Notes under the pieces: model-generated | Databases searched by the model: none | What the model saw: the letters and a program-made list of their open reading frames with translations, nothing else | What the model was told of the DNA's origin: nothing | Translations under genes and position numbers: made by a program | Shown: positions 14,801-23,294 of the stretch, in pieces | Layout of the letters: each line of letters starts with the position of its first letter | Numbering within the stretch: position 1 is the first letter of the stretch | NCBI GenBank assembly: GCA_049889215.1 | Contig: JBMHDV010000021.1 | Span: 1-63,036 of the forward strand | Direction of reading: 5' to 3' | Source: UBA817 sp049889215 | Lineage (GTDB): Bacteria; Margulisbacteria; Marinamargulisbacteria; UBA817 | DNA: 63,036 bases

Positions 14801-16342
14801 AAATCTCCAGGTTCATCTTGGAAAGATTATAAAGGCATATCAGCTGGTGGCGGTGTTTTTGACCGTTCCGCAAAAGAAATAAAATGCACACCTGAAATGA
14901 AAGCACTATTTGGATTAACTGAAGCAACCATTAGTGGAGAAGCTTTAATCCAGGCGATTTTACAAGCCGATGTTGACCTTTTATGGTTTGGTGGAATTGG
15001 AACATATATTAAAAGTTCGACAGAATCCCACATTGATGTTGGTGACCCTGCAAACAATTCTGTTCGAGTAAATGCAGACACTGTAAAAGCAAAAGTAATC
15101 GGTGAAGGTGCAAACCTGGGCATTACGCAGAAAGCACGTATTGATTATGAAGCACTCGGCGGCCGAATTAACACTGATGCTATTGATAATTCAGCTGGGG
15201 TTAACATGTCTGATTACGAAGTGAATATTAAGATATTGCTATCTGAATTTCAACAACGTAAAACAATCAAATCATTCCAACACCGAAACCAAATTCTTGA
15301 AGATGCAACAGCTGAAGTAACGGATCTTGTATTAACCAATAATCGATCCCAACACAACCTAATTTCAATTGATCAATATCGATCAATATCTCAACCATTT
15401 TTAATTGACCACACCATTAGCTCACTCATAAGAATTGGCCGTTTAAATCATATTGATGAACAAATTCCAACATCCAAAGAACGTCAAGAACTTTACCGTT
15501 TAAATCAACCGCTTCCTCGTTGTGTTTTAGCAAAAGTCCAAGCCTATACAAAAATGCAAATTAAAGATGCATTATCTCAATCATCACTATTTAAAGGTGA
15601 CTTATTTGATGCAATGTACATCAACTACTTCCCGAAGTTCATTCAATCTCTTGGTTCAACCAAGACATTTCCAAATCATCGCTTAAAAAATGACATTATT
15701 ATTACTGAACTAACCAATTATTTTGTTGGCACGTTTGGTTGCGCAACCTTCGAAACACTCACATTTTCAAATCAAATCCCAATTGATCAAGCCATTCATG
15801 ACATTACAATATTAGAGCGCATATTCAATACTAGAGAAACTCGAGACGCGCTTTTAAATTCAAACATTCAAAACTATTCTGATATTTTCAAGCTAAATCG
15901 AAATATTCTTTTAGCTCTTCTCACATGTCATTTAAGCCAGATTGAATTATCTGAGAAACAAATTCAATCCCATCAAAAATCACAATCAAAGAATGAGTTT
16001 TCTAATATTCCTATTCCGCTCCAGTGTTTACTATTTAAATTCAAACCAGCAACTTTCACTAAACGTATCCATGAACTTGAGTCTAAATTTGGGTTTATTT
16101 CAAACTTTAATCAACTCTGTGAATTATCCATTGAATCACACGTCATGCATTCCCAAAAACTTGCTAATTTATCTGACATGATTTCAAGTTTAATTGACTT
16201 ATTATCCATGCCACAAAAACAATTTGACTCCTTTATTTCCGAACCAAATCAACATTTATTTTCGCTTACCCAACAATCTGATTTATTACCAAGTCTTTAC
16301 TTGTATGTTTTTCATCTAAGAAAAAAAATTGACTTACTGTAA
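11834..16342 (+). CDS. gdhB: NAD-specific glutamate dehydrogenase, large (180-kDa) class
   Basis: 1502 aa, slightly shorter than the ~1600 aa usual for this class. It interconverts L-glutamate and 2-oxoglutarate plus ammonia with NAD, mainly in the catabolic direction, feeding the 2-oxoglutarate dehydrogenase encoded downstream. The long N-terminal regulatory half is divergent. The catalytic core is unmistakable: ARGGLRWSNRLDDYRTEVLG and VGSKGGFV near residues 770-815, then VSVVGIGDMSGDVFGNGML (NAD-binding), HIFIDPTPS, WFGGIGTYIKSS and GEGANLGIT. The ATG at 11834 lies right after the -10 hexamer. Confidence 0.95.
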   Translation: MVNVDRLVESVKKEFQSNVILQKFTDIMCQQMSERTLLSLKKTELIDFISLLYNFFIVDHHSDSHIYFGKPKLQSPALTNSLILKMSQPDASHLFITIEEIFRKHQLRSTRRLHPIIGIKRDKNGKIVDILPPNESFERRSLVFIAFEHVPDKDLLKKIQDDIDFHMNCVQQAQNDADLILQQVNFVSKQLQLLKPVISAEWIRLLTWLTDQNFSFFGCQVLDRTSSDFTIKESFGICKKDVGIDSLTQPSKQTLYHPKNTPFIVDRTTIQSPIQRFESLMRISFKFNTTQYIFYGILKRSSMYAKNMDTPLINKKMEYIFNERHFLPGSYDYNEVIRIFNDIPKFELFRTSEEHLLQMVDFIMSITNINHIQCFKLKPEKKRLSLYFVIPYYFFNTQTVRIICDTICKQLHYSHHEILPITAPEKCRLHMHFHLTEEETLPNEEIIERELTQEIQPWSDQVYQLLQEQSPQIIESDPAIVEKIPSHYRVRTKPASAVRDIQYLTSFKSSKDIHFEFFSFDFPKTSDLAGKASMLLVYHQTKIDLTNILPILDNLGIHVIDQITSRFGDTASTIGYILAFRLLNKNKEKINELVTRDRLISALQAIFSGQLPNDPLNELLLNSELGASEIFILQAFRNYFYQLYSGTYSLTVVNKTLTSHAPFMALIHQLFDTKFNPKIKKNDRLTRLITIKNELNHYIKNVQSLTDDQVLRRFRSICQACTRSNAYIKSEEDALSFKFKCDEIFAMQTPIPYRETFVFDANLEGVHIRFGAVARGGLRWSNRLDDYRTEVLGLVKTQQTKNAVIIPVGSKGGFVIKTSQSPTFDDGIAQYKRFISAMLQLADNIESGKKKLTKNLVTYDDFDPYFVVAADKGTATFSDFANKVSMTNNFWLGDGFASGGEHGYDHKKVGITAKGAWECTKLHFKAMDKDPEKDVISVVGIGDMSGDVFGNGMLLSKSISLVAAFNHIHIFIDPTPSPAKSWKERQRLFKSPGSSWKDYKGISAGGGVFDRSAKEIKCTPEMKALFGLTEATISGEALIQAILQADVDLLWFGGIGTYIKSSTESHIDVGDPANNSVRVNADTVKAKVIGEGANLGITQKARIDYEALGGRINTDAIDNSAGVNMSDYEVNIKILLSEFQQRKTIKSFQHRNQILEDATAEVTDLVLTNNRSQHNLISIDQYRSISQPFLIDHTISSLIRIGRLNHIDEQIPTSKERQELYRLNQPLPRCVLAKVQAYTKMQIKDALSQSSLFKGDLFDAMYINYFPKFIQSLGSTKTFPNHRLKNDIIITELTNYFVGTFGCATFETLTFSNQIPIDQAIHDITILERIFNTRETRDALLNSNIQNYSDIFKLNRNILLALLTCHLSQIELSEKQIQSHQKSQSKNEFSNIPIPLQCLLFKFKPATFTKRIHELESKFGFISNFNQLCELSIESHVMHSQKLANLSDMISSLIDLLSMPQKQFDSFISEPNQHLFSLTQQSDLLPSLYLYVFHLRKKIDLL

Positions 16343-16367
16343 ACTTTTTATCCTACTCCCTCTTTGA

Positions 16368-16373
16368 TATAAT
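16368..16373 (+). promoter_or_regulatory. -10 hexamer of the leuA operon (leaderless)
   Basis: A perfect TATAAT at 16368-16373 is followed by six bases and then the GTG start codon at 16380, exactly where a transcript should begin. There is no Shine-Dalgarno. I see no good -35 at 17 bp. Confidence 0.65.
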
Positions 16374-16379
16374 AAGTCA

Positions 16380-18038
16380 GTGAATTCAAAATCAACTCTA
16401 AATTTATCTAAGTATCGCCCGATTCACCCAATTGAATTGAGTGATCGAACATGGCCATCGAAACGTCTTGATATGGCCCCAATTTGGTGCAGCGTTGACT
16501 TAAGAGATGGAAACCAAGCGTTAGTTAACCCAATGAACTTGCAACAAAAAATTGATTTTTTTAATTATCTCGTCGAAGTTGGCTTTAAACACATTGAAGT
16601 AGGTTTTCCGTCTGCTTCAGACATTGAATTCAAATTTGTGCGACACATCATCGAAAACAATTTGATTCCAAGTGATGTATCCATTCAAGTTTTGACTCAA
16701 GCGCGCGAACATCTTGTTGAAAAAACGATGAATGCCATTGAGGGTGCCAATTCAGTGATTGTTCACTTATACAACTCTACATCTGTGGCACAACGTAAAT
16801 ATGTTTTCAAAAAAAGCAAAGACGAAATCATTCAAGTCGCATTGGATGGTATTGATATGGTAAAACGACATATTAATAATAACCACCACTCAATAACGTT
16901 AGAATATTCACCTGAAAGTTTTACTGGCACTGAAATAGATTTCTCGATTGATATTTGCAATCAAGTGATTGATGGTTGGGGGGATCCAAAAAACACCATT
17001 ATCAACTTACCCGCTACTGTTGAGCTTTTTATGCCAAATGTTTATGCAGATATGATTGAATATGCATCTCGACATTTAAAGCATCGTAAAGAGATTACGT
17101 TAAGTGTTCACACACATAACGATCGTGGCACATGCACTGCTGCAACAGAGCTGGCCTTACTTGCTGGAGCAGACCGTGTTGAAGGCACTTTATTTGGGAA
17201 TGGTGAACGAACAGGTAATCTTGATATCACAACAGTTGCACTAAATTTAGTCATGCATGGAATTGACCCAAAACTGGATGTTTATAATTTGAACCGTATG
17301 GAGGAGATTTATAAGTCATGCACGGGTATGGGCATTCCAGAACGGCATCCCTATGCTGGCGAACTTGTTTTTACTGCATTTTCAGGATCTCACCAAGATG
17401 CAATTAAAAAAGGAATGGATACGTATTCGACAAATGATACATGGGACATCCCTTACCTTACGATTGATCCTGAAGATATTGGTAAACAATATCAGGCTAT
17501 AATTCGAATAAATAGCCAATCTGGAAAAGGTGGAGTTGCTTATATTTTAGAAAACAACTTTCAATGTGTGGTCCCTAAAAATATGCAATCAACAGTTTCA
17601 TCTTTTATTCAAAAAATCACCGAAAAAACCGGAAAGGAGATTTCTCCAAACACCATATGGACAATCTTTGATGAAGAATTCATAAACCGTAACTCTCCGA
17701 TCGATTTAATTAAAGTTCATACAGAATTATTTGAGAATGGGCTTGTAAAAAGTCATTTAGAAGTTGACTTTGAGGGTCAAAACCACGCCTTATCATCCAC
17801 TGGAAACGGGCCAATTGACGCATCAAAAAAAGCATTAAATACAATCATTCCAAATATGGTCATTGAGTCATATTCAGAGCACTCACTTAGCCAAGGATCT
17901 GATTCAAAGGCAATTTGTTATTTGACAGTATCTTATGAGCAAGAAATCTTCCATGGTGTGGGTATTGATAGTAATATCACATTGGCATCAATTAAAGCCT
18001 TAATTTCATCGATGAACAGAAAGCTGACAAACTCATGA
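16380..18038 (+). CDS. leuA: 2-isopropylmalate synthase, LeuA type 2
   Basis: 552 aa, the length of the type 2 (LeuA2, actinobacterial/fungal-like) form. It condenses acetyl-CoA with 2-oxoisovalerate to start leucine synthesis. Conserved features are the N-terminal LDMAPIWCSVDLRDGNQAL (R42-D43 catalytic/metal region), THNDRGTCTAATELAL with metal-binding His, and GNGERTGNLD. The C-terminal ~140 residues form the leucine-sensing LeuA dimer domain (DFEGQNHALSSTGNGPIDA). The start is GTG after a leaderless-type promoter. No other leucine genes are nearby; it is the first gene of an operon with an efflux system, overlapping the next gene by 4 bp. Confidence 0.95.
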   Translation: MNSKSTLNLSKYRPIHPIELSDRTWPSKRLDMAPIWCSVDLRDGNQALVNPMNLQQKIDFFNYLVEVGFKHIEVGFPSASDIEFKFVRHIIENNLIPSDVSIQVLTQAREHLVEKTMNAIEGANSVIVHLYNSTSVAQRKYVFKKSKDEIIQVALDGIDMVKRHINNNHHSITLEYSPESFTGTEIDFSIDICNQVIDGWGDPKNTIINLPATVELFMPNVYADMIEYASRHLKHRKEITLSVHTHNDRGTCTAATELALLAGADRVEGTLFGNGERTGNLDITTVALNLVMHGIDPKLDVYNLNRMEEIYKSCTGMGIPERHPYAGELVFTAFSGSHQDAIKKGMDTYSTNDTWDIPYLTIDPEDIGKQYQAIIRINSQSGKGGVAYILENNFQCVVPKNMQSTVSSFIQKITEKTGKEISPNTIWTIFDEEFINRNSPIDLIKVHTELFENGLVKSHLEVDFEGQNHALSSTGNGPIDASKKALNTIIPNMVIESYSEHSLSQGSDSKAICYLTVSYEQEIFHGVGIDSNITLASIKALISSMNRKLTNS

Positions 18039-19465
18039 ATATATTTACCCAAGTTTCGATTTTTTTAATATTCCCACTCACTATTTTCTCTTCACCTTAT
18101 ACCGTGACAAATTATTTGGATGATATTACTCGTCAACATCACCAAAAAGATATTCTAAATCAACAACGTGCCATTGCAACTGAAGCATACACTCAGTCGA
18201 TGGCAGTTACGGATTGGAAAATAAATACAAGTTTAACGAACTCTCGAGTTGAACCTACCGCAAGCTCATCATTTGTTGCCAATTATATTCAATCAAATAC
18301 TGTGCAGTTTGGTATCGATCGATCATTACTAGCCACTGGTGGCCGTTTTGGATTTAATTTTAGCCACCAACGTGTGCAACAACCCGAGGTAAATTTTAAC
18401 GGTATACAATTTAACCAGCCACTGTTTCACACAGCCAGTTTCGGCATTCAGTTTACACAACCATTACTCTTTGGCTTTGGTGGAGAGATTCCAAAACAAG
18501 CCATTCGAATTGCATCTGCCAATGCCCATCAAGCAAACCTACAAACTAAGGATCAATTCGAAACCTTTATCTATCAAGAATTGGTGAATTTTGTTGATTG
18601 GACATTAGCAAATGAAGTGACAGAACTCAGTTTCTCTCGGTTTCAATTGGCACGTGAAGCTTATAAGCAGACAAAAGACCGTGTTCAAGTAAATTTATCA
18701 GAAAAAATTGATTTATTAAGAGCAGAGTATGCCCTTGAAAATGCGCAACAATTTTGGCAGTCACAAAATGCACGCCTTAAGGCAATTCAGTCCAAGAATG
18801 CTTCTCGCTTAAATCAACAAAGCATTCGACAAGTTACTCCACAATTTAATTTATATGAAACCGCCTATTTAAAAAGACCTGACTACATTGTAGTTAAAAA
18901 CTTACGCATCATTTCCAGTACAAGTAAGCAAAAAGATGTTTTAAAACATCAATTAAGCCTCAATCAATCCCAACGGAATGGAAATTTAACATTTACTGGT
19001 AGTTATGACTTTTTAAATGGTAGCAACCAATTTATTGATTCACAAAAACTGCATAACAACAATGTCGCTTTCTCGCTTAACTATCAGCGTTCATTATCTG
19101 ATACATTTACACAATCAAAGGTATCTGAAGCAACCTTATTATTACAGCAATTCGAACTTCAAGAATCGCAGCGTATTCGTGATGTAACTGCTGAAATTAT
19201 ATCCCTTTATACACTTATTGAAGAATATAAAACTCAATTGGACTCGACGCTTAACCAAATCATTATTTCGCAACGTAAAGCCGCGGCAGAAAATGATTTA
19301 TATAAACAAGGTCGATCATCACTTGATATGTTGATACAAGCTCAAGACAATGTATTATCTTCTAAGTTAAATTATGCTCGACTTTCTGCAGATTATCAGA
19401 AATCTGTCCTACTATATCAATCAATAACCGATGTGTTAATTAAAGAATATGGAGTTGAAATATGA
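18035..19465 (+). CDS. TolC-family outer-membrane efflux protein
   Basis: 476 aa. A signal peptide (MNIFTQVSIFLIFPLTIFSS) is followed by alternating coiled-coil helices and two beta segments typical of TolC trimers: GGRFGFNFSHQRVQ and FGIQFTQPLLFGFGG early, FTGSYDFLNG and VAFSLNYQRSL late. Helical parts contain EKIDLLRAEYALENAQ and YKQGRSSLDMLIQAQDNVL, the duplicated TolC helical hairpin signature. It would form the outer-membrane channel for the RND pump that follows. It overlaps leuA by 4 bp (ATGA) and the next gene by 4 bp, so translation is likely coupled. Confidence 0.88.
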   Translation: MNIFTQVSIFLIFPLTIFSSPYTVTNYLDDITRQHHQKDILNQQRAIATEAYTQSMAVTDWKINTSLTNSRVEPTASSSFVANYIQSNTVQFGIDRSLLATGGRFGFNFSHQRVQQPEVNFNGIQFNQPLFHTASFGIQFTQPLLFGFGGEIPKQAIRIASANAHQANLQTKDQFETFIYQELVNFVDWTLANEVTELSFSRFQLAREAYKQTKDRVQVNLSEKIDLLRAEYALENAQQFWQSQNARLKAIQSKNASRLNQQSIRQVTPQFNLYETAYLKRPDYIVVKNLRIISSTSKQKDVLKHQLSLNQSQRNGNLTFTGSYDFLNGSNQFIDSQKLHNNNVAFSLNYQRSLSDTFTQSKVSEATLLLQQFELQESQRIRDVTAEIISLYTLIEEYKTQLDSTLNQIIISQRKAAAENDLYKQGRSSLDMLIQAQDNVLSSKLNYARLSADYQKSVLLYQSITDVLIKEYGVEI

Positions 19466-22400
19466 AGAACTTTTTTCGATTTTTTGTAGAGCGCCATATG
19501 TTTGCAAACATTCTTACGATTACCATTATTCTAATTGGCCTTGCTGTTTTACCCAACATTAATCGAAATACATTCCCAGATGTTGATCTTGATCAGGTGG
19601 TGATTACCAGTCGTTACGAGGGATCATCCCCAGCTGATATTGAATTAAAAGTAACAAACAAAATTGAAGACAAGCTAAAATCAATTGACGGTATTAAAAA
19701 GTATGTATCACTTTCAATCGAAAATGTATCATTAATTGATTTAGAAATAGAATCTGATGTTGATGATACAGATGAAGTAAAAGATAAGATTAGAGAACAA
19801 ATTGATTCCATTGTTGACTTCCCACAAGACATGAAAAATCGCCCAACAATCACAGCCATAAATTCAGCGACATTTCCTATTCTAGAGGTTGGCATATCTT
19901 CAGATGAACTCCCCTATAAAGAATTAAGGGGCATTGCAAAACGATTTAAAACAGATCTTGAAAACATCAAAGGCATAAGTAAAATTGACGGTTATGGTTA
20001 CCTCTCTGAAGAAGTAAAAATAACACCTGACCCGCAAAAAATGAGTGAGTTTCAAGTATCACTCATTAATTTAATTGGTGTCATATCCAATCGAAATGTT
20101 CGAGCCTCAATGGGTAATATAAAACAAGACAATAAAGATGCCACTATTGTTAATGATAGCCGCTTATTTTCTGAAGACGATGTAAAAAATGCTATTGTTC
20201 GCTCAAATTTTAATGGTCAATCCGTTAAACTATCTGATGTGGCTCTAGTAAAACTCGGCTACGAAACACCTAAAATTTTATCTCGTGTATCCGGTTCTAA
20301 TGGAATATCATTTAATCTTATAAAAAGTGAAAGTGCAGATATTATTACCGTATCAAATAAAATACTAACTCTTGTTGATGACTATAAAAAACAATACCCA
20401 AATTTAAACTTTATAACGGCGAATGACTCATCTAAGTTTTTAAAGAACAGGCTTAATGTAATGATTTCCAATGGAATATTGGGTCTTGTTTTAGTCATTT
20501 TTGTATTAACTTTTTTCTTAAATAAAGAAATGGCCTTTTGGGTATCGTTAGGTATTCCAGTGGCTGTAATGGGGGTTTTCTTTTTAATGCCCTTATTTAA
20601 TATGACCATCAATATAATTTCACTATTGGCACTCATTATTGTCATAGGAATTATTGTTGATGATGGAATTATTGTTGCTGAAAACATCGCTAAATTTAGG
20701 GAAAAAGGGCTGTCTGCAACTGAAGCGTCTATTGAAGGAATTTACAGTGTATTCAAACCTGTTATTACGACCATTTTAACAACCATCGTTGCTTTTTCGC
20801 CAATGTTCTTTATGTCAGGGATAATGGGTAAATTCATATTTCAGATTCCAATGGTCATTACATTTGCACTTCTAATCTCATTGATAGAGGTTGTTATTGC
20901 CCTGCCTTCACATTTATCATCTCGAAAATCTGCCCCAAAAGTTATCATGAAAAAACGACACCACATAATAACTCAGTTACGAAAAAAATATGAACATGTA
21001 TTAACGCTATTCCTAAAAAGAAAATACACGGTTGTCATTGGTTTTGCAGGGGTGTTTGTTTTAAGTATGGCCTATGCAATCACATTTATGGACTTTGTTT
21101 TATTTCCAAAATCAAATGCTGTAAATTTTTATGTTCGCACTGAGGCACCCGCTGGAACTCCGCTTGAAAAAACATCGGAACTGATGCAACCCATTGAAGA
21201 CGCATTAATGCAACTTCCAACTAATGAACTACAAGCATTTACAACACGGGTTGGTGTTACTGGTGATGCTTATTTTTTAACGGAACAGGAAAACCAGGGA
21301 TTTATTATGGTTGATTTGGTTCCGTTTACAGGCCGTGATCGTTCTGCAGACGAGATTATGCAAGAAATAAAATTAAAAACAGAGAATACGCCGGGCTTTA
21401 CAAATATAACGTATCAGGTTGAAGCTGGCGGGCCACCTGTGGGGAAAGCCATTAATGTAAAGGTAATCACCGATAATAATGAGCGACGTACAGCGGTAGC
21501 TGATGAAGTTTACGAATATATCGTGAATATAGACGGTGTTAGATCATTAGAAAGAAACGATAAAAAACAAAAATCTCAAATAAATTTAAATTTTAACTAC
21601 GATACAATATCTAGATTGGGGTTAACCATTTCATCAATTCAACAAACGATACGAACAGCATTCTCTGGGTTCAATGCAAGTACCATGCGATTGGGAGATG
21701 AAGATATCGACTTTAAAATAGAATTTTCCGATGAAGATAAGACATCTTTAGAAACGTTAAATCAATTACTTATTCCAAATAATAGAGGACGTTTAATTCG
21801 ATTAAGTGATATTACTGATATTGAACTAACCGATGGAAGCCCAAACTATACCCATTATGATGGTAAGCGCTCAATTAGTATTACAGGTGACCTTAATACC
21901 AAAGTAATTACAAGTACCAAACTAACACAACTTGTTAAAGAACGTTTTAAAGGACCTGAGTTCGCTGATATTAATTTTGTTTATGGTGGCGAATCAGAAG
22001 AAACAAATAAATCCGTCCAAGACCTAATTAGATCTTTTATTTTAGCGATTTTAGGCATCTTCTTTTTATTAATATTGTTGTTTAACTCATTGGTTCAACC
22101 ATTCTTGGTCATCTTAACAATTCCATTTGGTTTGATTGGTGTCATTATTGCATTTGCTCTTCATGGTGAAGATTTAGGCTTTATATCAATGATTGGAACC
22201 GTTGGCTTAACAGGCGTTGTTGTGAATGGGTCATTAGTCTTAGTGAACCATTTAAACGAAAAACTAACACAGATTCCAAAAGGCTCAGACCTTATTCCTC
22301 ATGTTGTTGTGGGTTCTGGTGATCGATTTCGTCCAATTGTCATAACATCAATATCAACTGTTGCAGGTTTATTACCTTTAGCATATGGTTTGGGCGGCTC

Positions 22401-22611
22401 AGATCCATTTATCGCGCCAATGGCACTTGCAATTGGTTATGGATTATTATTTTCAACACCACTTACCCTATTTTTATTACCTGCCCTTTACCTAATTTTA
22501 ATTGATATTACCCAATTCATTCAAAGGCTCCGATCTAAAAAGAGTACTATTCCTCAGCAGGACTCGATACTATCTAATCACCATTCCTTATCACAGGATG
22601 CAACTACTTAA
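19462..22611 (+). CDS. RND-family efflux pump inner-membrane protein (AcrB/MdtB-like)
   Basis: 1049 aa, normal for RND exporters. The 12-segment layout is visible: TM1 near 15-32, a large periplasmic loop, a TM2-6 block at ~335-490, TM7, a second loop and a C-terminal TM8-12 block. The TM4 proton-relay pair is in IIVIGIIVDDGIIVAEN, with a partner region in the last block (GTVGLTGVVVNGSLVLVNHLNE). The sequence is closest in flavour to hydrophobe/amphiphile or metal-type exporters, so substrate cannot be stated. The usual membrane-fusion protein gene is missing from the operon, which goes directly from tolC to the pump. ATG overlaps the tolC stop. Confidence 0.93.
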   Translation: MKNFFRFFVERHMFANILTITIILIGLAVLPNINRNTFPDVDLDQVVITSRYEGSSPADIELKVTNKIEDKLKSIDGIKKYVSLSIENVSLIDLEIESDVDDTDEVKDKIREQIDSIVDFPQDMKNRPTITAINSATFPILEVGISSDELPYKELRGIAKRFKTDLENIKGISKIDGYGYLSEEVKITPDPQKMSEFQVSLINLIGVISNRNVRASMGNIKQDNKDATIVNDSRLFSEDDVKNAIVRSNFNGQSVKLSDVALVKLGYETPKILSRVSGSNGISFNLIKSESADIITVSNKILTLVDDYKKQYPNLNFITANDSSKFLKNRLNVMISNGILGLVLVIFVLTFFLNKEMAFWVSLGIPVAVMGVFFLMPLFNMTINIISLLALIIVIGIIVDDGIIVAENIAKFREKGLSATEASIEGIYSVFKPVITTILTTIVAFSPMFFMSGIMGKFIFQIPMVITFALLISLIEVVIALPSHLSSRKSAPKVIMKKRHHIITQLRKKYEHVLTLFLKRKYTVVIGFAGVFVLSMAYAITFMDFVLFPKSNAVNFYVRTEAPAGTPLEKTSELMQPIEDALMQLPTNELQAFTTRVGVTGDAYFLTEQENQGFIMVDLVPFTGRDRSADEIMQEIKLKTENTPGFTNITYQVEAGGPPVGKAINVKVITDNNERRTAVADEVYEYIVNIDGVRSLERNDKKQKSQINLNFNYDTISRLGLTISSIQQTIRTAFSGFNASTMRLGDEDIDFKIEFSDEDKTSLETLNQLLIPNNRGRLIRLSDITDIELTDGSPNYTHYDGKRSISITGDLNTKVITSTKLTQLVKERFKGPEFADINFVYGGESEETNKSVQDLIRSFILAILGIFFLLILLFNSLVQPFLVILTIPFGLIGVIIAFALHGEDLGFISMIGTVGLTGVVVNGSLVLVNHLNEKLTQIPKGSDLIPHVVVGSGDRFRPIVITSISTVAGLLPLAYGLGGSDPFIAPMALAIGYGLLFSTPLTLFLLPALYLILIDITQFIQRLRSKKSTIPQQDSILSNHHSLSQDATT

Positions 22612-23284
22612 TCTCACTTACCAAACACCGGTAGAAAACTTAGCTATTGATGAACAATTGCTTAAAGCAGTGGATCAAGGTGATTTTCCAAATGGAATTT
22701 GCCGTATTTGGGAATCCTCAACTTACTTTGTTGTTTTAGGATTATCAAAAAAGATTGAGGATGATGTCCACGATGATGCTTGTAAAAATGATGGTATACC
22801 TATCTTAAAGCGTTGTAGCGGTGGCGGCACTGTATTACAAGGACCAGGATGCTTTAACTATGGTTTTGTGTTACCCATGAAGAACAATAAAAATTTATCA
22901 TCAATAACCTCTACTACATCATACATTTTAAGCTTGGTGCAAGAGGCTTTATCACCATACGTTTCAGGAACGGAACAAAAAGGTATTTCAGACTTAGTCA
23001 TCAATGATATTAAATTCTCAGGAAATGCCCAACGTCGATTAAAACATGCCATTTTATTTCATGGCACTATTTTATATGATTTTAATTTAAGTTTAGTAAC
23101 AAAATATTTAAAAGAACCACCGGTTCAACCAGAATACAGACAAAAAAGGTCACATAACCAATTCATTCAAAATATCAAGGTATCAAAAGATAACCTAATT
23201 CAATCATTTGCCACAATTCTACCCAATCACGTTATTCTTCCATCAGATTACATCTCTGATGAATTATTAAGAAAATATCGTTAA
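22598..23284 (+). CDS. lplA: Lipoate-protein ligase A family
   Basis: About 228 aa from ATG 22598 (MQLLNLTYQTPVENLAIDEQ), which overlaps the end of the RND gene by 14 bp. It attaches lipoate to the lipoyl domains of 2-oxoacid dehydrogenases or transfers octanoate. The biotin/lipoate ligase fold shows in RIWESSTYFVVLGLSK, RCSGGGTVLQGPGCFNYGF (substrate loop) and the lysine motif NDIKFSGNAQRR. The small C-terminal domain of E. coli LplA is absent or reduced, so a separate partner or octanoyltransferase-like activity is possible. It converges with the lpd-sucB-sucA cluster, whose SucB carries a lipoyl lysine and is the obvious target. Confidence 0.85.
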   Translation: MQLLNLTYQTPVENLAIDEQLLKAVDQGDFPNGICRIWESSTYFVVLGLSKKIEDDVHDDACKNDGIPILKRCSGGGTVLQGPGCFNYGFVLPMKNNKNLSSITSTTSYILSLVQEALSPYVSGTEQKGISDLVINDIKFSGNAQRRLKHAILFHGTILYDFNLSLVTKYLKEPPVQPEYRQKRSHNQFIQNIKVSKDNLIQSFATILPNHVILPSDYISDELLRKYR

Positions 23285-23294
23285 GCAGTAATAA

